From Phascolomyces articulosus (lineage: Eukaryota > Mucoromycota > Mucoromycetes > Mucorales > Lichtheimiaceae), in assembly GCA_025677815.1 (NCBI GenBank), contig JAIXMP010000006.1, forward strand, positions 1,178,001 to 1,242,000: a stretch of DNA of 64,000 nucleotides. The letters run 5' to 3'. Positions 37,475-49,796 of the stretch are shown here, one piece after another. How positions within the stretch are numbered: the stretch's first letter is position 1; every line of letters begins with the position of its first letter. The translations under genes and the position numbers were made by a program. The notes beneath the pieces were generated by a model. That model did no database searches and had not been told where the DNA came from. It was given only the letters and a program-made list of their open reading frames with translations.

Positions 37475-39261
37475 ATGTCATCTGCAGATTCTTTACCTCC
37501 ACCCTTACAAACGGATAGCCCCGAGCTAAAAGCTTCTCCAGTAGTGACACAAGGACCCTCTAGAGTAAGCCCTGTATCTACACCCAACTTACGCACCGTT
37601 CCAAAGACATCGATCAGTCATCCCATCAAGTAATTATAACTGACAGTTTATTAAATCTCTCCGACTTTTTCTTTTCCTTTTCAACCCACATAATATATAT
37701 ATTCATAACTGAACGATTCTCTCTCCCCCTCTCTCTCTTTCCTTCTCTCTATAAACAATTAGTATAAGTTGGATTATTCCAAATGAATATTGTCCATTAC
37801 TATCGCTCTGTGATCTACCCGATGATATTGATTTATACGATTTGACGGATGCTGTATTACAGTCGGAATATGTCCCAAAGTTAATAATGGCCTGTCAAAC
37901 TACGCCGGATAGACCACTGGCAAGACCCATGGGGAATTTAGCTTTGAGTTCATGTCCTGGAAAAAAAGTACGTTTAACGGGTCCAAGCCGTGGTCGTGCT
38001 GCAATTAATCGAGATTTAGATTTGGACTTTGGTAGAATGCGATCACTTGGCATCACAACACTTGTATGGTAAATAACTTTTTTTTTAATATATATACTAT
38101 ATATTACTTTCTCTACCACATATACCATTCAGTACGATTTCCTCCTCTTTTCTTCCCCTATCTCTTTTCAATTAATGCACATTTTGTATCTTCAAAAGTA
38201 TATTTTTCCAAAAGAGGAATAGAAGGAGGTTCTGGAATGGATTTAGATATTTGAAAAAGGGGAAGAAAGAGAGAAAGTTATAGTTGTCAAAAAAAAATAT
38301 GACATGAGTTGATCCAATGCCAACTTTTTATATTTATATATAGTTGTTTAAACGATACCGAGTTGGATTTTTTGGGAGCATCATGGCCAAAATATTCTGA
38401 ATCAGCAACACAAAATGGTATGCAGGTCATACGCTTACCCATGATAGAGGGAGGTTGTCCCAATAGTATCGAAGAAATTGATGCAGTGATTCAAGCTGTC
38501 AATGTAAAAATTCGTCAAGGTGAAAATGTACTTGCCCATTGTCGTGGAGGTAATCTATAAAAGAAGGAGAAAATGGTGAAGGCGATTTTTTTACACTGGA
38601 TATACAACAAAAGAATCAATGAGAGATAAGAAAAAAAATATAGGGAAAGAGATGGATTGGATATTATTAAGGGAGTTTTGGGAACATTTCATTGACTTAA
38701 AGAAATAACACAAATATAGGAGTGGGACGCGCTGGCGTATTAGCATGTTGTTGGCTTTTAAGGAATTTATATTGTTTATCGGGGGAAAGAGCGATTCGAT
38801 ATGTTCGAACAAGACGTAGTCCAAAAGCCATTGAAACCATGCGACAAGCCGAATTCATTATTCATTATTCACAATATATAAGTCATATGCTGGAACAAAG
38901 GCAACAACAATTACAACAATTTCAATTACAACATCAACTTCATCTTCAATATCATCATTCTCAAGATCAACGACAACAAGAACAACCATCCAATCATCAT
39001 CTTCATCATAATAGTAATAACAATAATAGCAATTCTTTTGACTCAACAATAACAACAACCATCCATCATAATGCTGCCACTACCATTGCAACCCAATGGA
39101 CACCATTGGAACTTTTTAATACTGATTACACTATTTCTGTACCTTCTATTGTCGATATTATGTTTTTAGAACAATCTATTCGTGAAACTGAATATCGACC
39201 TTCCTATTCTTCATACCATCCGCCTTCTTCTACTTCTGATCCTTCAAATCATAATGTTTAA
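37475..39261 (+). CDS. CDKN3/KAP-like dual-specificity protein phosphatase
   Basis: Four exons: 37475-37629, 37763-38068, 38344-38549, 38720-39261, about 402 residues. The signature HCRGGVGRAG (Cys220 nucleophile, Arg226 phosphate binding) spans the third intron. Upstream are LGITTLVCCLNDTELDFLGA and the general-acid region LPMIEGGCPN; downstream is the helix GERAIRYVRTRRSPKAIET. This is the layout of the CDKN3 (KAP) group, which dephosphorylates cyclin-dependent kinases in animals; the substrate in fungi is unknown. A 140-residue Pro-rich and poorly conserved N-terminus and a Gln/His/Asn-rich C-terminal tail extend the core. It is followed by the reductase gene after 163 bp on the same strand. 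Confidence 0.88.
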
Positions 39262-39424
39262 TAATCGCGCAATCCATTAAAGCTTGTAATTCTATTGGTC
39301 GATCCATTTCCCACACACTATTAATTTTTTTTTCCCATTTTTTCCCCGTTATATACATATATACGTATATATAACAACCACACACCACTCGTTTTATATT
39401 TAAATTTCGAAAAAAAAACTTACA

Positions 39425-40352
39425 ATGCATATTAGTAATGGATACGCACCTTTAACACCTAAAAATGAATTTTATGATGAACTTTTGGAAGAAACACAGG
39501 CCATTGTAGAAGGTCAAACAAACTGGGTAAAAAAAAAGTTCAGGATAAATAATACTAGTGAAAACATATGACATGTCACCAGTAAAGAAAAAAAACAAAC
39601 TAAGATAATAAGTATTATACTAGGTTACCAATTTAGCCAATGCTTCTGCCGTAATTTATCATGGGTTACGATCATTAAGACATTTTCAAGAAAAACCCAT
39701 TAACTGGGCAGGTTTTTATATTATTGATAAGAATGACAGCAACAAGCTCATTTTAGGACCATTCCAAGGAAAAGTAAGTATTTATAGTATTAAAAAAAGG
39801 GGAGAATTTCCAGGAGGAAGGGTTAAGAGGATAAACACCAACATCAAACACTTTTGTTATATGATTATTTATTTATACATAAACTTACTAACAAATTATT
39901 AAAAATAAAAAAAGGTTGCTTGCACCGAAATTGCTGTCGGTAAAGGTGTTTGTGGTACAGCAGCTCAACTTATGCAAACCCAAGTCATCAAGGACGTACA
40001 TGCTTTTCCAGGACATATTGCCTGTGATTCGGCTTCCAACTCTGAAATAGTTGTACCTATGATATTAGATGGAGTAAGTATGATAAAAAGGGAGAAGAGG
40101 AGAAGTTGTTTGCAACCGTAAATTTGGTTTTTTTTATATATAAAAAGAAACAAACAGGTTTTTTTTTTTTTTCGTCTTTGATGAATCTGAAGGATAAGTA
40201 GATATATTAATATCACTATATGTTTTTATTAGCGTGTTATTGGTGTATTAGATATCGATTGTGAAAAATTAGAAGGATTTAATGAAGATGACCGTATTGG
40301 ATTAGAAGCTATTGTAAAGGTATTAATCAAAAGTTCCGAATGGACTCAATAG
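39425..40352 (+). CDS. Free methionine-(R)-sulfoxide reductase (GAF-domain, fRMsr)
   Basis: Four exons: 39425-39526, 39624-39773, 39915-40073, 40233-40352, 176 residues, the usual length. It reduces free L-methionine-R-sulfoxide with electrons from thioredoxin and so protects against oxidative damage in the cytosol. The GAF fold motifs are present: NWAGFYIID, LGPFQGK, GVCGTA, DVHAFPGHIACDSASNSEIVV and DIDCEKLEGF. The three cysteines at 87, 97 and 121 have the spacing (10 and 24) of the catalytic and resolving cysteines of the yeast enzyme. Nothing is odd in it. The start is the first ATG behind a leader of AT-rich sequence. Confidence 0.96.
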
Positions 40353-41240
40353 ATTATAAAATATGTATCATTATTATTATTGTATCATTATTATTATCAT
40401 TATTATAATAGAAATATAGATTGAATGCAGATGGTCTCGTCTCTTTTTTTTTCCTTTATTAGTGAAATGTGTGAGTTTTTTTTACCCTTGCATTTCTGCA
40501 TTACTTGTTGTTGTTTGGATGGAACTTGCTTTTGCATAGTTATATGTGTACATTGTTATAATAGCCAAAAGGTGAACTTGTCATCACTGTTATTTAAGCG
40601 GTGAGAACGGATAAAATCAAAAGGGGTGTGAGTGAGCGTGAGTATATATATATATATATATACATGATATATAATACTAGTGGATGAGTAATAATAATAA
40701 CCAATCCATATCGCGACATAAAGAAAGGGGAAGAAGAAGAGTTATTATACGCGCGCGCGTAAAGAAAAGTAACCAAGTAACCAATTCTCCTATTTTTTTT
40801 ATATGTGCATTTCTTTTCCATAGGCGTTTCATTCTCTTGCTCTTCTTTATTTTATCATTCAAAGCTCCTATTTTTTCGTATTTGAATCTTCTTCTTTATC
40901 CTTTTTTCTTCCTTCCTTCCTTCCTTTTCCTTTTTTTTTTCCTCTTTGTAAAATAAAAAAGTAAGAATAGGAACAACAGCAAGAAAGTTTAGCTTTATTT
41001 TTTTTTTAGCCACTCGAGTTGTTGATAATCTTTTCTTTCATTTTATTGATCCTCGCACTCTTTTTTTTTTCTTTTTTAGTTTTTTGAAAATCGTTTTAAG
41101 AGAGACTAAAAAAAAGGGAAAAAAAAGAGAAATAATAGGGTCGTTTATTATCTTATTTTATTTATTTATTATTATTATTTCAACAAACAACAGCCAGCAA
41201 TAACAACTACAACGTACGAATTTACAGGGCTTTTAAAGAA
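40353..41240. other. Intergenic; promoter and leader of the next gene
   Basis: No gene. It holds an (AT)n run at 40643-40662, a CGCGCGCG patch at about 40751-40758 that is unusual in this AT-rich DNA, CCTT repeats near 40911-40925 and long C/T tracts up to about 41110, typical of fungal promoters. Confidence 0.5.
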
Positions 41241-43673
41241 ATGGCCGCCGTTGCATCGATATTACCTACAGATTATGATAATAAGAAAAGATCTGAAGAG
41301 GTATATTAAATACATATTTTGGAATGTTCCGATATTTTATATAAATATATAATGTACATATGTACAGCAAATTCATCCTCATTCTCATCATACTCATTTT
41401 TTATTATATTTATATTTTATTTTCCCCTGAAGTTGAAAATCCAGGCACATCACCATCGTCATGGTTATGTGAATCATCATCAAAAAGAAAAACAAGTGAT
41501 TGTTCATGAACATCAAGAAGAAGAAGAACAAGGTAACGATGAAGAAGTGGATATCGTTTTATTATCACCCGCCAACACAGCTTCTTCTTCATCTTCCGAC
41601 GATGCAACTATATCCTATCCACAAACACCTACTCAGGTGCAAATGATATCATCTCATCACCCTCATGATACCATGACGAAACCTACACCTGCAACAACAA
41701 CAACTACTACTGCTGTTGTAGCAACAGCGACTAAGGATTTTGAATATACAGCCATGGAAGATGAAGCCATTACGAAAAGTTATTTGGATCCATCTCCTGT
41801 ACCAACAGCTACAATTATAAAAAATCGAAAGAAAGGTCCTGTTTTAACTCGTTTAAAACATATATTGAAAAAAGAGGGTGACGATAATAATAATAACGAG
41901 GATGCAGATACAGCACTATCGCCATCCTCTTTATCCTCATCGCCGCCATCGCCACCCCCGCGTTCTCCTTCAAGGAGCAGCAATGCCACCCTGACGACTT
42001 ATACTCCTCAATTGGATACAAGCAAGATTATCGATCCTTCTTCCACGGCTAATACTACTACTACTATTTCATCCACTTGTCAACAATCACATAATAATAG
42101 TAATATCAACCATAACAACAATAATAATATTCGATCCATGTCTTCATCCAGTGCATCAACATGCTCATCTACTATTTCATCTTATTCTACTGTAGCAACA
42201 TCCGCTGCTTCTACTAAACAACGTATGATACACCATGATAACATGACGACGAGTTCTCATTATCATCCACACCCGCTTCCTCATCCTTATCATACACAAC
42301 AGCAGCAACATCAACAACCGGCCACACGATTGTCTGCATTAGCTGTTCATGCTGCAAAACGTAGTGAACAATATCATTTTGAACATCATCATCATCATCA
42401 ACAACAACAGCATTATCATCAACAACCTTCTGTGCGTCCTGTACCCACTTCTTCTTCTCGATTTAAAACAGCTTTACAAATGTTTCGTCCTAGTAATAAT
42501 AGTAATTATACACACACTGGGCCTGGTGCTCAACAACAGCAACCGCAATACCATCAATATCCGATATCTCAAGGAAATGTGAGTCGAAATAGTATAGCGC
42601 CTTCCATCATGACAGAAAAATCATTACAAGAAGAAGATGATAATGATATTGAAGAGCAAACAACTACCATTGCTATTGTACCTACCAAAAGTAAATCATT
42701 AGCTGGAAGACTAAAGAGTAAATTTCAGAAAAAATCCTTCTCCAATACAAAGGATACAAACAATAGTAGTGGTGGTCGTCATGGGATGGGGAGTGGTATG
42801 TCACGATCCACTTCTCTTTCGTCTATTACATCGTCTTGGTCAAGGTTGACTCAATCACGTAGTACAGATCTATCAAAACATAAAAAACAACAAAAATTAC
42901 AACAGCAACAACAACAACAACAGACAAGATCTCCTTCCATGAGTACAGGAATAGCAAGTCAAGCACAACAGTATCGATCACCGCAACAACATTTTTCAAT
43001 GATTATTCAACATCAACATGATCATGATGCTGCTAACAACAATGTCTCCTCCATATATCAACCGCCCACACGTCATTCCATGTATTGTACAACACCTACT
43101 CCTATGAGTACAATGAGTGAAGATCATCGACCCTTATATCATGTTCAACAGGATCAAAAACGGAAATTACACCATCAACATCCTCCTCCTCAACAACAGC
43201 AACCACCACAACATTATCAACAAAATAGTGATGTGTATCGACAACAGCATCCTGTTCAATATCATCGTCCACAATATCAACGATTTCGACAATCACAACC
43301 ACATATGGAACCTTGTTCTCGTTCTCAAATGATAACAGATCCAAGACTTTCATTACCTGTGAGCCCACCCTCTTCTGCTACTGCATCTCCTATTGTAGCT
43401 GGAGCAACAACAACAACAGCAGCAGCAGGTAGAGGATTAGGAGTAGGAGTAGGATGTGGTAATATTACCAATTCAGTTCGATTTGCCAAAGTGGTTTCTG
43501 TTCGAGAAACATATGCACGACATGAATATGATCGTGGTTCCGATCCAGATGCGGTCTGCACACGCTTAACACCGGCTATGGCTTATTTTATTAAAGAAGA
43601 ATTAAATACTTATAAATTACATGAAATGCAGGTGCATGAATGTAGTCGTGATAATACTCATTTCTTTTTCTAA
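41241..43673 (+). CDS. Low-complexity protein with conserved fungal C-terminal block
   Basis: Two exons, 41241-41300 and 41445-43673, about 762 residues. The acceptor at 41444 (ATCCAG) is chosen; an alternative at 41432 keeps the frame and adds four residues. Most of the protein is His/Gln/Ser/Thr-rich and predicted disordered, with basic patches (RLKSKFQKKSF, RLKHILKKEG). The last ~65 residues are ordered: SVRFAKVVSVRETYARHEYDRG, then CTRLTPAMAYFIKEELN and MQVHECSRDNTHFF at the very end. This block looks like a short C-terminal motif kept in many fungal proteins of unknown function; I cannot name it with certainty. A regulatory or cell-polarity role would be a guess. Confidence 0.7.
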
Positions 43674-43995
43674 TTTATTATTTTCTTATTTATTTACATA
43701 TATTTCTCCCTTTCCACAAAACAAATCATTACACACTATTATTATTACTTCCACAAACTACTATAATAAAAATATAATAATAATAATCATGTTTTAATTT
43801 CGACGTTATTATAAAATAGTATTATTATATAAAATCTTCTAGAAACATGGTATAGTACGTGTTTTCTTTTATATTAATTATTTTACGTACGTATTTCATG
43901 TACTTTCAGGACAAATTACAACGATTTTTTTTTTAAAGTTTGTCTTTTTAATTCTCCAAAAATAACTTATGCATAGAAAGTACAGGATTTTTTTT
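43674..43995. other. 3' flank before the long-TIR element
   Basis: AT-rich 3' UTR-like sequence of the preceding gene. No feature seen. Confidence 0.5.
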
Positions 43996-44219
43996 CATTC
44001 TTCTTGGTTCGCAAGGGGGAAACTTTTCCCACTAATAAAGATTATTTTGTTCACTATTAAAGGATAATTTTATTCCCATGTGAGGGTAAATTTGTTTGTT
44101 TATAAATGACAACTCTGTTCGCTAACAAAAAAAAAATAAGGATGTTCGTCTACAAAAGATATTTTCGTTCGTTCATGAAACATAAGCTTATCCGTATGTG
44201 AAAAGCAAGTTTTTCCACA
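43996..44219 (+). repeat. Left arm (~224 bp) of a 4-kb TIR element
   Basis: Begins CATTCTTCTTGGTTCGCAAG and pairs with 47959-47739 at high but imperfect identity. The arm reads as about ten degenerate units of ~22 bp, each with a TTTT.TTC(G/C)C core followed by A-rich sequence (GTTCGCTAACAAA, GTTCGTCTACAAAAG, CGTTCATGAAA and so on). Confidence 0.88.
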
Positions 44220-44434
44220 CAATGGTCTGATGCATCACGATCAGTATAGAGAAGAAGAAAAAAGGGGCGCATATGACTGACAAGACCTTGACAAAATCAC
44301 TTATGCCATGTAAGAGTTACAAAATGGAAAGTCGTCATTGCAGATAGCTTAAGAAAAGCATGTCAAGTATTCCACTTTTCGTGACCAGCAAAATAAACGC
44401 TATTGAGCAACACATTCGCTAAAGATCAAAGAGC

Positions 44435-44770
44435 GTGGACCACAAAAAAAAAGAACTAGTTATTACCGAAGCGATGTACAAGCCCTCACCCAGATTTGTC
44501 CATCAGTATAGCATCACTGGACATAATGATATATACATTGAATATATACAAATTGAAAAAGTATATGTCTCTAAGCACTTTTGTATTACATTGCAACGAT
44601 TCAAGACCTTTCCCGAACAGCCATCTCAAGACACTCCTTAGTTATTAGGATTAAAGGATGCTTGTCTTCATACTCTGTGTGAAAAGAGTGTTGATCCAAA
44701 GCAACGTGTTTTCGTCGGGGAAGCTGCATATGATATCAACTTTCGATCATATATCACTGGTTTTCTTTAT
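44435..44770 (+). pseudogene. Remnant ORF 1 in the 4-kb element
   Basis: Open frame 44435-44641 with ELVITEAMYKPSPRFVHQYS and FCITLQRFKTFPEQP, followed after its stop by the same style of sequence in the same frame (LLGLKDACLHTLCEKSVDP, RVFVGEAAYDINF). The stop at 44639-44641 and the loss of frame near 44760 make it non-functional. Family unknown. Confidence 0.45.
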
Positions 44771-45022
44771 TTTTTCCAAGATTTTTCTTAATCTTTCACT
44801 TAGACTCGTTTTTTTTTAAAAAAAAACGATTACTTTAAATATATATTGATTATTATTTGCTCCCTCTTTCTTCCTTTATAACATAAAAGACAGTTGTTTT
44901 CTGTCTATTTTTAAGGTTACGGCTTTAAATTTTCTATACATATATAAATGTATAGCTACACACACAAACACAAGTACACATTACACAAGTATTCGTGAAC
45001 ACATAAATATATATATTATACA

Positions 45023-46803
45023 ATGTCATTAAAGTAAGTTTTTTTTTTTTAATTCTTACGAATTCCTCTCAAACGCGTCAACTTTTTCCTTGTATCTTAA
45101 TAACCTACTCTTTTAATTATTTAACATAGAACTGGTAAAAGAAAACATTCATAAGTCAATACGAGTGATCAAGAAAATAATCCCGAAGTACGGCAGGAGA
45201 TTCATCAGTCCCTTACCACTGTCAAGAAATCATTGCTTCGACAATCAACCCAAGAATTAGACAAAGATATCTCAGATGAACTAGCAAAACGTTCGTGCGC
45301 TACTATCACAAGAGAACTTGTTCAGAACACTGCACAACTAACTATGACTCACAAGCAAGCTCAAGGTGGTCAAGCCTCATCAACCGCGTAAATAAACTAA
45401 TAATAATTACAATAATGAGAGAGAGAGAAATAAGTCGCGTTTGCTGACTAACATTTGCTTTTTATAGTTTGTCGAAAAGGATAATGTAATCCCTACAATT
45501 CCTCACTATCCATTGGTACTATTATCAAAAAGAGCTTATTTGAAAAAAGTTTCACAGATGTAATGAACTACCAGAAAAAGAGAAAAATGTTGTCGAGCAA
45601 GTGTTGAAAAATAGATAAATTGTTGTTTATAGTTTTTGATAAAGTGAATCTTTTTATCAATACTTTCTTGTCTTTTCTCTTTTCTTTCGTTGTTATCAGT
45701 TTGGGAGCTAATTCGATTCTTGACACTACAAAAAAAGTATTGCATCCAATTTGATTTATTTCATGCTGAACAGTGGACCTGGGTCCGCGACCGATATCGA
45801 TCTCGATTCAATGATGATATTTATAATGGCGCAGTGGTCAACACTGTATACTCACAGTCAGGTTCGGTGACCTACACTAATAACTGGAGTATCTAATCCT
45901 TCTTATATATTTTTATTTACTATCATGCGGTTCAGTTATCCGTTCATCTACAACGTCATGTATCTATAGTATCCGTGGATATGTTGATCCTTGACCGCAT
46001 GGTTTACATCGTCGTAACGGTATGCACCATTACAATATTTGTGAAAAAAATAGAAAAACTGGAATAAGTAATTTGATTTATTGATTTTCTTAGTTTTTGA
46101 CATATCAAATACAAGCACTAAACAAAGTATACATGAAGTTACCCATACGTGATATAGGTAGGATCCGCTCGTACTCATGCAAATATGCTGAATCCACACT
46201 TTTCGATTTTTATGCAGAATTGTAAGTGTCATAAAAATTTTGTAGCACCGGGGAGCGGAAACAAAAAAAAAAATAATAATATCAGTATTTTTATAAGGTA
46301 CTTCAGTTTCGATGAAAAGTATTCAGAAATGATTTGGATGTAACCGAAGGTGATTGGGCAGTCAAAGTATGGATGCCACTGTTAGAATGTATTACACGTG
46401 ACGATCAAGATTTACGTCTGAAATGGTAACTATTCAAATGGGGATGTGGTTGTATAATTATGTAATTCTATTGTTGATATTAACATTGGGTTACACATAC
46501 AGGGGAGAAAGCAGTGATGATTGCTCAAAAGTGACTGAAGGTCAGATCGGATTCAAAGTAGATGTGAGAGTGGTCCATGATAATCATGGTGCTCAAAGAA
46601 GCAAACGAGAGACGGATACCGGTAATGGAGAATTGGTAAAAGGTAGATCCATCAATTGGAAAGATTACACACGGCAAGGTCAACCTATTTATCGAAAGCA
46701 AGTGTGTCGTTTCTGTTTTTGCGTCGTCTGGCGGCGAAGCCAAGCCAGGAGCACGAATACTTCTTTACTACAATTAACAAATATAAAAGGACAAGAACAG
46801 TGA
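45023..46803 (+). pseudogene. Remnant multi-exon gene in the 4-kb element
   Basis: A first exon (ATG at 45023, MSLK) splices at GTAAG to 45130, where the frame TGKRKHS hits TAA (45152-45154) and then continues as SDQENNPEVRQEIHQSLTTV to a stop near 45391. A further piece at 45690-45895 contains WELIRFLTLQKKYCIQFDLF and DIYNGAVVNTVYSQSG. A spliced pair 46322-46425/46503-46790 reads DLDVTEGDWAVKVWMPLLEC and LRLKWGESSDD then IGFKVDVRVV. Together they look like one protein of several hundred residues with at least one stop and several frame changes. Proteins with similar short blocks are, to my impression, repeated in Mucorales genomes; the function is unknown. Confidence 0.5.
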
Positions 46804-47738
46804 TTCACCAGGTCAAAAGCTAAAGATTTATTTTTACAAAAACATAGCCTTTATATAAAGCTATGTAGTGGCACAGCAAACGTAACATCTAATACTAAAA
46901 ATATACTACGACAAGCATGCGCCTGACAAATTGGTGACTCAAGTTCTTGGTGGTAAAGATTTATCAGTTCCAGCTTTACAACTTGCAAATAGTTATGATT
47001 AAACTTGTTTCTCAATGATACATATTGTGATATTATGGTAATATGATTCTAACAACAACTGATGTGCCTGTAACAACAGAAGGTGAATGTACTCTTCCAA
47101 CCAATACAAAAGATCTTCGCCAGTTACGAAAAGCTTAAACATTTTACCAAGCTACCAAGAATAGCGCAAATGAATTAATAGAAAAAAAAATTTGATCAAA
47201 GTGTAATCAGCACATTTCGCTCTACATAGATTCCTCAAAAAAAAAAGCAACATATATCAAACCACTCCCTGCTTATTTGTTTTCGTAAATTTAATCTTCT
47301 ATTTTTTTTTCTTTCCTAAATAAAAATTTCCGCTACTTGTACATATATACATACAAATAGCTATATACATATTTTTTATATCCCTTTTTATACACATTCA
47401 ACCAATAATAAAGACATACTGGTATCATAAATTTGATTATAATTACCCAAATGATTTAAATACTTATTGAATTGGATGGAACATGGCTAATGTCGAATAA
47501 AAAACAAACTTGACCTTTCGAGTATTTTGGTATAAAAAGATTATTTTTTTTTGATATATTTATTATACAGTCTACCCCCCACTTTTTTTAATATGAGATT
47601 TCCGTAAAAAAAAAAGAAAGTGTGGTGCACATGTAACCTTTCATTGGTGAAGTTTACTTTTTTTTCAATTGTGAACACTATCTTCCTTCATTTGTGTACA
47701 ATCTTACTATTCATATGCGAATATTTTTACTCTTTATA

Positions 47739-47959
47739 TGTGAAAAACTTGCATTTCACATACGGATAAGCTTTTGTTTCATGAACGAACAAAAATATCT
47801 TTTGTAGATGAACGTCCTTATTTTTTTGTTAGCGAATAGAGTTATCGTTTACAAGTAAACAAATTTTACCCTCGCATGGGAATAAAATTATCCTTTATTT
47901 AGTGAACAAAATAATCTTTATTAGTGGAAAAAGTTACCTCTTGCGAACCAAGAAGAATG
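47739..47959 (-). repeat. Right arm (~221 bp) of the 4-kb TIR element
   Basis: Reverse complement of 43996-44219 with scattered differences and small indels; ends TTGCGAACCAAGAAGAATG. Confidence 0.88.
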
Positions 47960-49796
47960 TACTATCAGAAACTTTTTCTATTTTCGTTATTACTTGTAGC
48001 AATCACTGTGTTTATCTGATTTTATAATAATAAGGTACCAATAATAATCGTTTTCAAGGGCACTCATCATGTTTATATATATACAAACAAACTTTCCCCT
48101 TCTTACTCGTTGCTACTCCATTACGTATTATTATTATATTATACTCAAATACCACACCAATAATTTCAATTTTTATGAATTCACTACCAATTGACACAAG
48201 TTGTTGATCATCAAATGACTTTATTAAATATTCAATGGATACAACACATTATTAAAAGCTAAATGATAATAACATCACAAATTCATCATACCCATGCTTG
48301 TTCAGTGGCACTGATGATTGATGATAAAACAAAAATATATTGGGAGCAATCTTTGTTATCATCTGATTCAATCTTTATAGAAAAAAAAGAACTCATCTGT
48401 TTTGTTGTTGTACCTGATGGTGATATGGCATGTGTATGTGTGTGTGTGTGTGGTTTTTTTTAATTAGATAATAACATAATAATAATGCACCACATTATTT
48501 ATTTTTATTTACTAGTGAATAACAAATGGCGCGTGTTTGAAGTTTATGATAAATAACAGAGATTATCATTGACTGATGAACAACAAAGAAGTATTAATGG
48601 CTTGTCAAAATGACAAAACCATCCTACTTTTTGGTTTCATTAGTAATGTGTTCTTTTTTTTTTTTTAATAAAAAACCTGTGATATAGAATATTTGTTCAC
48701 ATTATTATTCAATTAAAACAACAAATGAAGATAATATTCCAATACATGAGAAAAAAATAAAAGATGTTATTGTTTATAGGACCATCATAGTAAGAAATAA
48801 AAATTTTATTTTGTATAAAGAGGTTTTATATATAAAAAAGATTTGATAGGTAGGATAAAATATATACCAATAAAATAAATTACAGGTAAAAAATTATCTA
48901 CAAAAATTTTTTCCAAGTATCCAAACTTTTTTTTTGAGAAAAAATAATATAAAATAAAGGTGTAGATTTTTTAAAGCATACATAGAGAGATTTTTTTTTT
49001 TTTTTGAAGGAAGAAAAAAAAATAATAGGGTATAAAAAAACAATAAGTTGACTAAAAGTCAAAAAGAAGGAAAATAACATACACAACCCGGAAAAAGGAT
49101 GAAAAATATATAAAAAAAATAGAAATATAGAAAGAAAATAGAATAAAAATATTCTACAGACCATCATCATAGAAAGATAGCTATCATAAAAAGGGGAGGG
49201 TGAGAATGAGAAGAGGGAAAAAAGTTAAAGTATAAAGTGAATATATAGAGTGATATAATCACACACAAAAGCAGCAAAAGATATGAAAAGGTGTGTTTTT
49301 TTTGTAAGGGTCATTGTGGGAAACAATAATATGAAAAATAAGTAAGAAAAACAGAGCAAAGTTATAAGGAAAAAAGAAAAAAAAGTCGTCAAGCAAAGCG
49401 TGTTCAGTGTAAAGAAAAAGAAAAAAAAAGGGCAATATAATAATCAAGAAGTAGATTTGGAGCGTCACATCCATGATATAGAATATATATATGTATAAAA
49501 TAACTATACCATCATTCATTCATTTTTGGTACCTTGAAGAGAATGAGGATGATATAGTATTTTTTTTTACATATATAACTTGGATTTTTCGGGAGGGAAA
49601 GGACTTTTTTGGAGATCGATCGATCAAACGAGTGGATGGGATAGAGCACACGTCATTGAAAGGGGTTTTTGGATAAAAAAAGTCAAAGGAATTGTGTGGG
49701 GTTGACTTGAAAATAGAGTATGAAAATGAAATCATACAATATTCATAGCCAAGTATAAAAACTTGATAAAGTAATAAAATAAGAGAAATTCCTTGC
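47960..49796. other. Intergenic, with a weak coding-like scrap
   Basis: The frame 48263-48463 contains a somewhat protein-like run (FIEKKELICFVVVPDGD) and ends in a (TG)n microsatellite at about 48430-48452; a neighbouring frame has NNKWRVFEVYDK and LSLTDEQQRSINGL at about 48524-48605. This may be a dead gene, but I cannot name it. The rest is A-rich 3' flank of the ankyrin gene; the minus-strand open frames there are Phe/Leu/Ile strings. Confidence 0.35.

Larger units (their letters stand above)
43996..47959. mobile_element. ~4-kb DNA element with ~220-bp repeat-built inverted arms, decayed
   Basis: Arms at 43996-44219 and 47739-47959 enclose 3.5 kb with remnants of a multi-exon gene on the plus strand. 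Splice sites are still visible between remnants (for example 46425/46503), but frames carry stops and shifts. No transposase motif was recognised; the coding remnants look like a lineage-specific Mucorales repeat family. The arms differ at perhaps one position in eight, so the copy is older than the F-box element. No clear target-site duplication. Confidence 0.8.

Noticed and set aside
40594..40956. Several overlapping open frames on both strands
   Set aside because: They come from AT and C/T microsatellite-like promoter sequence and translate to simple Phe/Leu/Ser/Tyr strings.
47566..47640. Pogo-type terminus CAGTCTACCCCCCAC as a second MITE
   Set aside because: Only one end is present; no partner end within reach, so at most a solo terminus.
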